64,000 nucleotides of DNA from Micromonospora luteifusca (GTDB taxonomy: Bacteria > Actinomycetota > Actinomycetes > Mycobacteriales > Micromonosporaceae), in contig NZ_JAFBBP010000001.1 in NCBI RefSeq assembly GCF_016907275.1, positions 6,438,001 to 6,502,000 of the forward strand. Direction: 5' to 3'. Shown piece by piece: positions 42,595 through 50,511 of this stretch. The translations under genes were made by a program, and so were the position numbers. The notes under the pieces are model-generated. The model was not told the DNA's origin and did not search any database. It was given only the letters and a program-made list of their open reading frames with translations. The first letter of the stretch is position 1, and the number at the start of each line of letters is the position of its first letter.

Positions 42595-42604
42595 ATTGAT
42601 CAAT
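42595..42604. promoter_or_regulatory. Operator palindrome in the divergent sugar promoter region
   Basis: ATTGATCAAT is a perfect 10-bp palindrome in an A/T-rich block (42590-42636) between the importer and the catabolic genes. On the minus strand it lies between TTGTTA (42603-42608) and TTGAAT, a possible 17-bp-spaced promoter. AGACA (42609-42613) and TGTCT (42627-42631) form a second dyad. No regulator gene is adjacent. Confidence 0.5.
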
Positions 42605-42664
42605 AACAAGACATATTGCGATTTTGTGTCTATCCTGGAGCCCAGTGCTACCGGGATGTGACAC

Positions 42665-43702
42665 ATGGGCAACTGGGTTGTCTCCCTCGCCGGGCCTCGA
42701 CGGATCAGCCTCGAGCCCTGCCCGCCGGATCCGCTCGGCCCCGGCCAGGTCCGGGTCCGCACCTGCTACTCGGGAATCTCCGCCGGCACCGAGCTGACCC
42801 TCTACCGGGGCAGCAATCCCCGGCTCAGCAAAGACTGGGACGACACCGCCCGGATGTTCGTCCCCCGGCAGACCCCGGTGCCCTACCCGCTGATCGGCTT
42901 CGGCTATGAGGAGGTCGGCGAGATCGTCGAGGTGGCGCCGGAGGTCACCGACCGGCAGCCGGGGCAGCTCGTCTGGGGCATCTGGGGGCACCGGGCCGAG
43001 GCCGTGCTCGCCGCCGACGCGGTCCGTCCACTCCCCACCGGGCTGGACCCCCTCGCCGCGGTCTTCGCCCGACCCGGCGCCATCGCCCTGACCGCCGTGC
43101 TCGCCGGAGACCTGCACCTCGGCGACTGGGTCGGTATCTTCGGGCAGGGCGTCATCGGGTTGCTCGCCACCCGACTCGCCGTGCTCTCCGGGGCCCGGGT
43201 GGTGGCCGTCGACCGGATGCCCGACCGGTTGGCGCACGCCGCCCGCTACGGCGCCCGTACCACTGTGGACGCCGGTGTCGAGTCCGCCGCCGTCGTGCTG
43301 CGCCGGGCCACCGGTGGTCGGGGCGCAGACGTCTGCCTGGAGTTGTCCGGCGCGTACCCGGCACTGCACGAGGCGATCCGATCCACCGCACACGCCGGCA
43401 GGGTCGTGGCCGCCGGTTTCTACCAGGGCCAGGCCGACGCGCTCGGCCTCGGCGAGGAGTTCCACCACAACCGCATCCAGATGGTGGCCGCGCAGGTCTC
43501 CGGGCCCACCCCCGCGCCGAGCATGGCCGGCCGGTGGACCGGAGACCGGGTGGCGCAGACCTTCATGGATCTGGTGGCTGAGCACAGCCTCGACCCGTTG
43601 CCTTTGGTCAGCCACATCGTCGACGCCAGCGCGGTCGCCGACGCCCTCGCGCTGCTCGACAGCGGCGCCGGTGACGTCCTCCAAGTGGTGTTGAGGTTCT
43701 AG
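42665..43702 (+). CDS. Zinc-type (MDR) alcohol dehydrogenase-like oxidoreductase
   Basis: This 345-residue medium-chain dehydrogenase/reductase opens with a GroES-like domain (CYSGISAGTELTLYRG, YPLIGFGYEEVGEIVEV) and continues with a Rossmann domain with VGIFGQGVIGLLATRLAVLSGA and ELSGAYPALHEAI. The usual Cys-His-Glu zinc ligands and the four-Cys structural zinc loop are not evident. It may thus be a zinc-independent member, such as those oxidising sugar positions. It heads a three-gene run with an isomerase and a glycoside hydrolase. Confidence 0.85.
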   Translation: MGNWVVSLAGPRRISLEPCPPDPLGPGQVRVRTCYSGISAGTELTLYRGSNPRLSKDWDDTARMFVPRQTPVPYPLIGFGYEEVGEIVEVAPEVTDRQPGQLVWGIWGHRAEAVLAADAVRPLPTGLDPLAAVFARPGAIALTAVLAGDLHLGDWVGIFGQGVIGLLATRLAVLSGARVVAVDRMPDRLAHAARYGARTTVDAGVESAAVVLRRATGGRGADVCLELSGAYPALHEAIRSTAHAGRVVAAGFYQGQADALGLGEEFHHNRIQMVAAQVSGPTPAPSMAGRWTGDRVAQTFMDLVAEHSLDPLPLVSHIVDASAVADALALLDSGAGDVLQVVLRF

Positions 43703-44524
43703 ATGACCACCATCGCGCTGGCCTGCCAGGAACAACTCCTGCCGGGCACCGACCTGATCCAGAAGTACGCCCTCGCGGCCGCCCTCGGCTACCAGGGCAT
43801 CGAACTGCGCGGCCGAGGCGACCTGGCCTTCGCCCGCCGCCTGCCCGAGCTGCGCCGGGCCCGCGCCGCCGGGGTGGTGATGCCCACCGTCTGCGTCGAA
43901 ATGGACCACTTCATCGGCGACTTCGACCCCGCCCGGTCCGCCGATGCCGTCCGCAACCTTCGCTCGCAGCTCTCGGTGATCGCCGAGCTGGGCGGCGTCG
44001 GGGTGATGACCCCTGCCGCCTGGGGAATGTTCTCCCGACGGCTACCGCCGTTCGAGCCGCCGCGCCCGCCGGCCGGCGACCGGCAGGTCCTCCTCGACGC
44101 CCTCGGCGACCTAGCCGAACACGCCAGGGCCGAGGGGGTCACCATCTTCCTGGAACCCCTCAACCGGTACGAGGACCACATGGTCAACCGCCTCGACGAG
44201 GCGGTGGCGCTCTGCGCCGCGCTCGGACTGCCCTCGGTCCGGGTGGTCGCTGACACCTTCCACATGAACATCGAGGAGGACGACATGCACCGCGCGCTGC
44301 ACGCCGCCGCGCCGTACCTCGGGCACGTGCAGGTCAGCGACTCCAACCGGTTCCAACCCGGCGCCGGGCACCTGGACTGGCCCGCGCTGGTGCGTACCCT
44401 GCTGGACCTGCACTACCAGGGCTGGCTGGCCCTGGAGTGCCGGCTGCGCGGCGACCCGGTGCGTGCGCTGCAGCAGGCCGCCACGGTGTTGCGACACGCG
44501 CTGCCCCGCAAGGCCGCCGCGTGA
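43703..44524 (+). CDS. Sugar phosphate isomerase/epimerase (xylose-isomerase-like TIM barrel)
   Basis: This 273-residue TIM barrel of the AP-endonuclease 2/IolE family has metal-binding residues in FLEPLNRYEDHMVN (Glu), VVADTFHMNIEE (Asp, His), GHVQVSDSNR and the final ALECRLRG. ATG 43703 directly follows the dehydrogenase stop and the next gene overlaps its own stop, so it is an operon member. It probably isomerises or epimerises a keto-sugar made by the dehydrogenase. Confidence 0.87.
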   Translation: MTTIALACQEQLLPGTDLIQKYALAAALGYQGIELRGRGDLAFARRLPELRRARAAGVVMPTVCVEMDHFIGDFDPARSADAVRNLRSQLSVIAELGGVGVMTPAAWGMFSRRLPPFEPPRPPAGDRQVLLDALGDLAEHARAEGVTIFLEPLNRYEDHMVNRLDEAVALCAALGLPSVRVVADTFHMNIEEDDMHRALHAAAPYLGHVQVSDSNRFQPGAGHLDWPALVRTLLDLHYQGWLALECRLRGDPVRALQQAATVLRHALPRKAAA

Positions 44525-45876
44525 CCGCCGGTGGGGTGACCGCCGACGCCGACCCGGCTCGCACCGGTGGGCCGAGCGACGTGGCCGGGCTGCGCCGGCT
44601 CGCGGTCGACACGCTGGATGCCAACTGGGAGCACGACCACACCGTGCCGTCGCGCACGCTCTACCCGCACCAGTGGAGCTGGGACTCGGCGTTCATCGCG
44701 ATCGGGCTGGCCCAGATCCGCCCCGAACGAGCGTGGCGGGAGCTGGCGAGCCTCTTCCGGGCGCAGTGGGCTGACGGACGGGTGCCGCACATCGTGTTCA
44801 ACCCGGCGCTGCGCGTCGGCGCGTACTTCCCGGGGCCGGAGATGTGGCGCTCGGCGGACGCCGAGGGCGCTCCGACGGTCGCCACCTCCGGGCTGGTCCA
44901 GCCCCCGGTGCACGCGCTCGCCGCGTGGTTGGCGTACCGGCGGTCACCCGGCCAGGCCGGCCTGGCCGCGTTGCGTCGGCTCTATCCCGCCCTGGTTGCC
45001 CAGCAGCGCTACCTGGCCGACCGGCGGGACGTCGCGGCCGACGGGTTGGTCTGCATCGTGCATCCGTGGGAGTCCGGGTTGGACAACAGCCCCGCCTGGG
45101 ACGAGCCGATGGCCGCGGTCGGAGCCGAGGCGGCCGTGATGCGCGCGTACCGTCGGCATGACACCACGCACGCCGATGCCGCGCACCGCCCCACGGACCT
45201 GGACTACGCGCGCTACCTGGCGATCGTCGCCGCCTACTCCGACCACGGCTACTCCGACCGCGACCTCGTCAACAGTCATCCGTTCCTGGTCGAGTGCCCG
45301 CTGTTCAACGCGGCGTTCGGGGCCGCCGAGCACGCCCTCGCCGAGATCGCCGCGCTCGTCGGCACCGACCCCGGGCCGCACCGGGTCCGCGCGGCCCGGG
45401 TCACCGAGGCACTCCTACGACGGCTGTACGACCCGAGCACCGGCACGTTCCAGCCCCGCGACCTGCGCACCGACCGGCTGGTCGGCGCCCGTACCGTGCT
45501 GGGGTTGACGCCGTTGATCCTGCCCGACCTGCCGGCGCGGCACGCCGCCGCGCTGGTCGTCGAGGCCCGGTCCGCGCGGTTCGGGGTGGCTCGGGGTATG
45601 GACCGGCCGTTGCCCACCTACGACCGCACCGCGCCCGACTTCGAGCCATTGCGCTACTGGCGCGGGCCGAGTTGGCTGAACATCGGCTGGCTGGTCCGGC
45701 GCGGGCTGCTCGCGCACGGGCACCCGGAGCTGGCCGCCGGGCTGCGCCGCTCGATGATCGGCTTGGTCGCCGGGGCAGGCTGCCACGAGTACTTCCACCC
45801 GGACACCGGCGCCGGGCTGGGCTCGCCGGCGTTCAGCTGGACCGCGGCGCTGCTGCTCGACCTGCTGGCGGAGTGA
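44521..45876 (+). CDS. GH63/MGH1-like glycoside hydrolase
   Basis: This 451-residue cytoplasmic (alpha/alpha)6-barrel hydrolase resembles mannosyl/glucosylglycerate hydrolases: YPHQWSWDSAFIAIGL, PPVHALAAWL, HPWESGLDNSPAWD with the likely acid aspartate, and YWRGPSWLNIGWLV before the final EYFHPDTGAG. The family also includes trehalase-like enzymes. No signal peptide, so it acts on an imported glycoside. GTG 44521 overlaps the isomerase stop (GTGA). It is the last gene of the catabolic arm facing the ABC importer. Confidence 0.83.
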   Translation: MTAGGVTADADPARTGGPSDVAGLRRLAVDTLDANWEHDHTVPSRTLYPHQWSWDSAFIAIGLAQIRPERAWRELASLFRAQWADGRVPHIVFNPALRVGAYFPGPEMWRSADAEGAPTVATSGLVQPPVHALAAWLAYRRSPGQAGLAALRRLYPALVAQQRYLADRRDVAADGLVCIVHPWESGLDNSPAWDEPMAAVGAEAAVMRAYRRHDTTHADAAHRPTDLDYARYLAIVAAYSDHGYSDRDLVNSHPFLVECPLFNAAFGAAEHALAEIAALVGTDPGPHRVRAARVTEALLRRLYDPSTGTFQPRDLRTDRLVGARTVLGLTPLILPDLPARHAAALVVEARSARFGVARGMDRPLPTYDRTAPDFEPLRYWRGPSWLNIGWLVRRGLLAHGHPELAAGLRRSMIGLVAGAGCHEYFHPDTGAGLGSPAFSWTAALLLDLLAE

Positions 45877-45936
45877 GCCTGCGCTCCGCGGGCATCGGGT
45901 GGTAGCGTGCCGCTCCCGGAGGCCAGAAGGAGCATC

Positions 45937-46335
45937 GTGCGCGAGATCGACAAGGTGGCCTGGATCCTCATCGAGGACGGGCGGGTGCTCAGCACCCGAT
46001 CCTCGGGCAAGGACGTCTGGTACCTGCCGGGAGGCAAGCGCGAGCCGGGTGAGACCGACCTGGAGACCCTGCACCGGGAGATCGACGAGGAGTTGAGCGT
46101 CGAGGTGGACGTGCGCGGCGCGGAGCACCTGGGCACGTTCACCGCGCAGGCGCACGGGCACGCGTCCAGCGTCACCGTCCGCATGACCTGCTACCGGGCC
46201 GGATATCAGGGGCAGTTGCGCCCGGCCAGCGAGATCGCCGAGATGGCCTGGCTCGGGTACGCCGACCGGCACCGCACCTCCCCGGTCGACCAGCTCATCT
46301 TCGACCACCTGCGGTCGGTGGACCTGCTGCGCTGA
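45937..46335 (+). CDS. Nudix hydrolase
   Basis: This 132-residue protein has a complete Nudix box, GGKREPGETDLETLHREIDE followed by EL, which binds the metal for cleaving a nucleoside diphosphate linked to another group. GTG 45937 is chosen because AGAAGGAG lies 6 nt before it; a GTG at 45907 has no such site. The substrate is not predictable. It follows the sugar operon by 60 bp on the same strand but has its own ribosome site. Confidence 0.86.
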   Translation: MREIDKVAWILIEDGRVLSTRSSGKDVWYLPGGKREPGETDLETLHREIDEELSVEVDVRGAEHLGTFTAQAHGHASSVTVRMTCYRAGYQGQLRPASEIAEMAWLGYADRHRTSPVDQLIFDHLRSVDLLR

Positions 46336-46426
46336 CCGCTCAACCGGTGGCGGCCGTGGTGCCGACGGTGGATCCCTGCGCTGGTGGGGCAGTTTGTCGG
46401 CGCCGGCCGCGGGTAACCGGCCGGGC

Positions 46427-46927
46427 GTGACCGACAGCGCGGGCGGCGACGGATTCCCGCACTTCATCGACGCGGTGTCCCGGCGGTCCGGCCTCCCGAC
46501 CGAGCAGGCCGCCGCCCTTGCCCGCGCCGTCCTGCAGACGATGGCCGAACGCGTGACCGGCGGCCCACCAGATGCGCTGACCGGGCACCTTCCGAACAAC
46601 GTGGGCGGCTACCTGACCGGCCCGACCTCGGATCCGGCCGGGGCGCCGTATGTGAGCGGTGGCCCGGAGCCCGGCGTGGGCGGGCTGGACAGTGGCGTGG
46701 GTCTGGAGGTCGGTGGCGCTGCTGAGCCCGGACCGCCGGCGGATGCCGGTCCGGCGGAGTTCCTACACCGGGTGGGACAGCGCGCCGGGGTGGATCCGGC
46801 GACCGCCCGGGCCGGTACCGGCGCCGTCTTCGCCACCTTGCGGGAGGCGATGACCGTCCGAGAGTTCCGGGAGATGGTGGCGCGACTACCGCGCGACGAC
46901 GACGGCGGCGGCGGGGCTGCGTTCTGA
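46427..46927 (+). CDS. DUF2267-domain protein
   Basis: This 166-residue protein contains two DUF2267-like halves: FIDAVSRRSGLPTEQAAALARAVLQTM...LTGHLP and FLHRVGQRAGVDPATARAGTGAVFATLRE...VARLP. They are joined by a Gly/Pro-rich linker. These helical domains occur in small actinobacterial proteins of unknown function. The true start is unsure; GTG 46427 just before the first domain is used, while TTG 46394 would add 11 residues. It converges with the serpin-like gene. Confidence 0.72.
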   Translation: MTDSAGGDGFPHFIDAVSRRSGLPTEQAAALARAVLQTMAERVTGGPPDALTGHLPNNVGGYLTGPTSDPAGAPYVSGGPEPGVGGLDSGVGLEVGGAAEPGPPADAGPAEFLHRVGQRAGVDPATARAGTGAVFATLREAMTVREFREMVARLPRDDDGGGGAAF

Positions 46928-46948
46928 CTCGGCGCCGCACCGGCCTGA

Positions 46949-48190
46949 TCAGCGGTCGGAAGCGTCGGCCTCGGGCAGGTCCTCGGGCTCGGCGACCCAG
47001 GCGGAGAAGACCGGCACCCCGTGCCACGGCCCGGTGGTGCGGTCGGCCCGGGTGTCGGTGGCGACGGCCACCACGGCGTACGGGTGGCCGAAGCGCAGCT
47101 CCGCGGTGCGGGCCACACCCTCTGGCGGCAGGCTGACCACCCCGAACATTCCGGTCACCGCCGCCGCCTCGAAGCCGTAACGGCCGTACCGGGCCATCGC
47201 CGCCTGCCGCGCCTCGAAGCCCAGCACCGGCTGGGACAGCGCCTTCGCCACCGCCACCGTGGCCGCCGGAAAGCCGAGCGCCGGAGCGGTCAGGTCGTGC
47301 TCGCTGCGGGCCGACCAGCAGGGGAGTATCGCGTGGTGCCGCTCCTCGCGGCCGTCGCGGGCCCGGGTCCGGACCCGCTCCTCGCTCAGTGTCCACAGCG
47401 GAGTTTCGCCGAGCGGCAGGTCGAACAGGGAGCGGCTGCCGGCCGGTTGCGCGCCGTCGGCCGCGCCGACACTGAGGTCGTACGCGACGTCCAGCACTTC
47501 GGCCGGCGGCACCTGCGGCGCGGCGGCCACCGAGAGGACCACCAGGCCCGCGCCGTCGTCGGCCTGGGCTGGCGCCGCATGCACGATCACGTCACCGACC
47601 CGCGTGTCGGACACGATGGCGCATCGGTGGCCGTGGCTCGGGCTGCGCAGCGCCCGGCGTAGGCCGTGCGCCCAGACGCTGCCGGCGCCGAACGCGCGGG
47701 CGTCGGCGACGTCGAACGGGGTCGCCCAGGAGATCTGGGTGGCCAGCGCGCTGGCCAGGGCGAAGACCACCTCCGGGCTGACCTTCAGGGGAAACGTGTC
47801 GATCAGGCCGCGGGTGTGCTCACGCGCCCAGGCGTCCAACCCGGCCTGATCGGGAAGCACACCGACGTCGGTCGTCGTCGGCAGCGCGGCTCGCCACCCG
47901 GTCGAACCGTCGCCGCCCTGGCCCGGCCGCCGGTGCCAGAGCGCGGTGGCAGACGCGACCAGCGGATGCGGCGCGTCCAGTAGCGTTCGGGCAACCTCGG
48001 CCGCGGTGGCCAGGTCGGTGCCCAGCGCGTGAGCCAGATCCTCGGCGGCCGGATCGGAGTCGGCCGCGGCGGCGCAGACGGCGAGCAGCAGCCAGGCGCC
48101 GAGCGGGGAGGCGACGTGGTGCCGGTCGCCGATCGTGGCGTGCAGCCGTGCGGCGTACGCGGAGAGCGGCCCGTGCAGATCGGTCGTCAT
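46949..48190 (-). CDS. Serpin-like protein
   Basis: This 413-residue protein looks like a serpin: helical N-domain with SPLGAWLLLAVCAAAA, the shutter-like VFALASALATQISW, the hinge-like GFEAAAVTGMFG preceding a variable loop, and the closing FGHPYAVVAVA...GVPVFSAWVAEP strands. Serpins trap serine proteases through the loop after the hinge. No signal peptide is visible, so it would act inside the cell. The match is by pattern and remains moderate. Confidence 0.6.
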   Translation of the reverse strand: MTTDLHGPLSAYAARLHATIGDRHHVASPLGAWLLLAVCAAAADSDPAAEDLAHALGTDLATAAEVARTLLDAPHPLVASATALWHRRPGQGGDGSTGWRAALPTTTDVGVLPDQAGLDAWAREHTRGLIDTFPLKVSPEVVFALASALATQISWATPFDVADARAFGAGSVWAHGLRRALRSPSHGHRCAIVSDTRVGDVIVHAAPAQADDGAGLVVLSVAAAPQVPPAEVLDVAYDLSVGAADGAQPAGSRSLFDLPLGETPLWTLSEERVRTRARDGREERHHAILPCWSARSEHDLTAPALGFPAATVAVAKALSQPVLGFEARQAAMARYGRYGFEAAAVTGMFGVVSLPPEGVARTAELRFGHPYAVVAVATDTRADRTTGPWHGVPVFSAWVAEPEDLPEADASDR

Positions 48191-48216
48191 GCCCCTACTC
48201 TGCCCGCCGGCCCGGC

Positions 48217-48732
48217 TCACGACCACAGCTCGAAGGGCTCGTCGATCTCCTCGCCGGCGAGGAAGGCGGTGATCAGCTGGGGGAGCTGCCCGGGGTAGAA
48301 CCGTTCCGGGCTCGCGATCACCTCCGGCAGCGGCCACCAGCGGAAGGCGAAGTAGTCCTCCAACTCGTAGTCGAGCCGGTGCGCCTCGTCCACGTCGGGT
48401 CCCTCCCCGGCGAGCCGCACGCTGACGACGACCTCGTCCTGGACGTGCCGCACCTGGCGGTGCGGGAAGCTGGCCCGCCTGCGCCAGGTCGGTGCGCCCA
48501 CCTGGTCGGCGGTGACCAGGATGCCGGTCTCCTCGTGTAGCTCCCGCACCGCCGTGTCGCAATAGGTCTCCCCGGCATCCATGCCACCGCCGGGCAGCTC
48601 CCACCAGGTGCCCAGCCGGGGATGGTCGGGGTCGCGGGTGTGGAACAGCAACACCCGATCCAAACTGTCGGTGACCACCACCCGCACCGCGCGTCGTTCC
48701 AGGATCGGCAGGTCGCGGGGCAGCTCGGTCAT
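48217..48732 (-). CDS. Nudix hydrolase
   Basis: This 171-residue protein has the Nudix box GGGMDAGETYCDTAVRELHE followed by ETG, within a typical beta sandwich (RVVVTDSLDRVLLFHTRDPD). The RRRASFPHRQVRHVQDEVV region resembles Nudix enzymes acting on nucleotide sugars or diphosphoinositol-like compounds, but no substrate can be fixed. ATG 48732 (MTELPRD) is chosen over 48750. Same strand as the serpin-like gene, 26 bp apart, and divergent from the PemK-like gene. Confidence 0.87.
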   Translation of the reverse strand: MTELPRDLPILERRAVRVVVTDSLDRVLLFHTRDPDHPRLGTWWELPGGGMDAGETYCDTAVRELHEETGILVTADQVGAPTWRRRASFPHRQVRHVQDEVVVSVRLAGEGPDVDEAHRLDYELEDYFAFRWWPLPEVIASPERFYPGQLPQLITAFLAGEEIDEPFELWS

Positions 48733-48782
48733 CGGCCCAGTCTGCCGCACTGCCCGCTCGGGCGGCGGGTAGGCTGCCCGCC

Positions 48783-49274
48783 GTGGCTGGTCTGTTGAGG
48801 AATGTCGCGGCTCGCATCTCCCGGGTAGGCGCGGTGATCCCGTCGCCCCGACGGACCGGGCCGGCCCCCGCGCAGGTGGCTCGCCGCCGTCAGGTGAGCG
48901 CCTTGCAGCGTCGGGAGCTGACCTACGCTCCGGAGCGGGACGGTCAGGCCGACCCGGGCGAGATCGTCTGGACGTGGGTGCCGTACGAGGACGACCCCCG
49001 CCAGGGCAAGGACCGGCCGGTGCTGGTCGTCGGGCGGCACAGCCGGACGCTGTTCGGGCTGATGCTGTCCAGCCAGAGCGAGCGGGACGGGCAGCGGCAC
49101 TGGTTCGCGCTCGGGCCGGGCGAGTGGGATCGGGACAACCGGCCGAGCTGGGTCCGGTTGGACCGGGTGCTCACCATGCGTGAGGACAGCATCCGCCGCG
49201 AGGGCGCCGTGCTGGACCGGCCTCGGTTCGACCGGGTCGGGCAGGCGCTGCGCGCCGGCTACGGCTGGCGCTGA
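48783..49274 (+). CDS. PemK/MazF-like toxin-family protein
   Basis: This 163-residue protein has a Pro/Arg-rich N-terminal extension of about 55 residues, then a MazF-like core: DPGEIVWTWVPYEDDPRQGKDRPVLVVGR, LFGLMLSSQ and the closing WVRLDRVLTMREDSIRREGAVL. MazF/PemK toxins cut RNA. No small antitoxin gene lies before or behind it, so it is either a solitary, domesticated member or acts with a distant partner. GTG 48783 is the first suitable start. Confidence 0.72.
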   Translation: MAGLLRNVAARISRVGAVIPSPRRTGPAPAQVARRRQVSALQRRELTYAPERDGQADPGEIVWTWVPYEDDPRQGKDRPVLVVGRHSRTLFGLMLSSQSERDGQRHWFALGPGEWDRDNRPSWVRLDRVLTMREDSIRREGAVLDRPRFDRVGQALRAGYGWR

Positions 49275-49344
49275 CCCCGCACGCCGCTGCGGCTGCCCTG
49301 TTCGAGGTCTCCCAGGCTGCCCGGTCGAGGTGCTCGGTGCGTAC

Positions 49345-49640
49345 CTGTAGAGCTGCCCCACAGATGGGGCATCCCGGTGGTGCGTGCGGTCCGGTGGTGC
49401 GTGCGGTCCGGTGGTGCGTGCGGTCCGGTGGTGCGTGCGGTCCGGTGGTGCGTGCGGTCCGGTGGTGCGTGCGGTCCGGTGGTGCGTGCGGCCCGTTGGT
49501 GCGCGCGGTCCGGTGGTGCGTGCGGTCCGGTGGTGCGTTGGCCGTCGTAGCTGCCCACGAGATGGGGCGTCCGGGGTGGCGCCGCGCGGCCCGATGGTCG
49601 CTGGGCCGCGTGCTGCCCCATTACCGGGGCAGCTCTACAG
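49345..49640. repeat. 296-bp element bounded by 15-bp inverted repeats
   Basis: CTGTAGAGCTGCCCC (49345-49359) and GGGGCAGCTCTACAG (49626-49640) are perfect inverted copies. Inside each end is a GCCCC/GGGGC hairpin (CCCCACAGATGGGG at 49356 on; GCTGCCCC-ATTACC-GGGGCAGC at 49612-49633), and a third copy GTAGCTGCCC...GATGGGGC lies near 49548-49567. The centre is a 17-bp tandem array. The element has no credible ORF. It fills the 420-bp gap between the PemK-like and FMN-reductase genes. Confidence 0.7.
49374..49541. repeat. Tandem array of a 17-bp unit, about 9.5 copies
   Basis: The unit TGCGTGCGGTCCGGTGG repeats head to tail. Copies from 49381 are identical for the first six, then two carry single or double changes (near 49483 and 49500), then one identical, then a partial. 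The period is not a multiple of three, so it is not a coding repeat. Confidence 0.9.
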
Positions 49641-49694
49641 CGAGGCAGGCAGACGTCCTGGGGCCAGGAGCCGGCGCGGACCCGACCGACGTGG

Positions 49695-50345
49695 TCAGGC
49701 CGACTCGCGGCTCGGGCCGACCGCGGCACCCTTGGCGCCCGGCGGCGGGTACGGCCGGTCGGCGAGCAGCCGCGCCAGGTGTGCGGTGTTGAGCGCCAGG
49801 GCCTTCGTGGTGCGGCCGGTGGTGTCGGGCTTGGGGCCGGCGTCGCGGTAGTCCACAGTCTGCAGTGCCTCCCCGACCCAGTAGGTTGCCGCGGCGGCGG
49901 GGAGGGTGAACCCGACCTCGTTGAGTGCCTGCTGCACCTGGCCGATGGTGTGGTGCGCGCCGTCCTCGTTGCCGACGACGGCCACCCCGGCGACCTTGCC
50001 GTAGGTGAGGAGTCGGCCCTCGTCGTCGGTCTCGGAGAGTTCGGCGTCGAGACGTTCGAGGACCATCTTGCAGACGCTGGACGGCTGACCGAGCCAGATC
50101 GGTGTGGCGATGATGAGCACCTGCGCCGCCAGCAGCTTGGCGCGGATCGCCGGCCAGCCGTCACCGTTGCCCTCGTCGGTGGAGACGCCGAAGCGCACAT
50201 CGTGGTCCACCACCCGGACCAGTTCGCCCTCCACGTCCTGAGCGGCCAACTCGTCGAGCACCTCCCGACCGAGCTGCTCAGAGCTGGAGGGGCCCGGTGA
50301 CTGCTTGAGGGTGCAGTTGAGAACGAGGGCGCGGATGTTCGCCAC
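49695..50345 (-). CDS. NADPH-dependent FMN reductase / flavodoxin-fold protein
   Basis: This 216-residue flavodoxin-like protein begins with the FMN phosphate loop ALVLNCTLKQSPGPSSSE, and continues with IIATPIWLGQPSSVCKMVLERLDAEL and VAVVGNEDGAHHTIGQVQQAL, characteristic of the NADPH:FMN/quinone reductase family. It probably supplies reduced flavin or reduces quinones. ATG 50345 lies after GAAAGGAA, a fair ribosome site. The neighbouring ArsR relic is divergent. Confidence 0.87.
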   Translation of the reverse strand: MANIRALVLNCTLKQSPGPSSSEQLGREVLDELAAQDVEGELVRVVDHDVRFGVSTDEGNGDGWPAIRAKLLAAQVLIIATPIWLGQPSSVCKMVLERLDAELSETDDEGRLLTYGKVAGVAVVGNEDGAHHTIGQVQQALNEVGFTLPAAAATYWVGEALQTVDYRDAGPKPDTTGRTTKALALNTAHLARLLADRPYPPPGAKGAAVGPSRESA

Positions 50346-50394
50346 GTCGAGTTCCTTTCGCCCGTCAGATGGATTTCTTGCCCATACCCGGAGG

Positions 50395-50511
50395 GTGTAC
50401 GTATATGCCGAGTGGGTCGACCAGTACCGCCGGCTCTGGGACGACCGTTAGGACACCTTGGAGGACCACCTACGCGACCTGAAGGAGACCCGCCATGAAC
50501 GAGCTCCCTGA
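50395..50511 (+). pseudogene. Relic of an ArsR-family regulator (C-terminal end, interrupted by TAG)
   Basis: The frame reads AEWVDQYRRLWDDR, an in-frame TAG (50449-50451), then DTLEDHLRDLKETRHE and a TGA (50509-50511) that overlaps the SRPBCC start. This is the typical C-terminal tail of ArsR regulators that sit directly before SRPBCC/AHSA1 genes. The DNA-binding part is gone, so the regulator is dead. Confidence 0.65.

Noticed and set aside
42127..42606. Plus-strand frame starting in the importer gene, possible regulator of the sugar locus
   Set aside because: Antisense to the lipoprotein gene, with no DNA-binding motif.
48700..48790. Antitoxin gene for the PemK/MazF-like protein
   Set aside because: Only 50 bp separate it from the divergent Nudix gene, and no small same-strand ORF fits.
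49374..49541. CRISPR array or coding repeat
   Set aside because: 17-bp units abut directly and the period is not a multiple of three; no cas genes or ribosome site.
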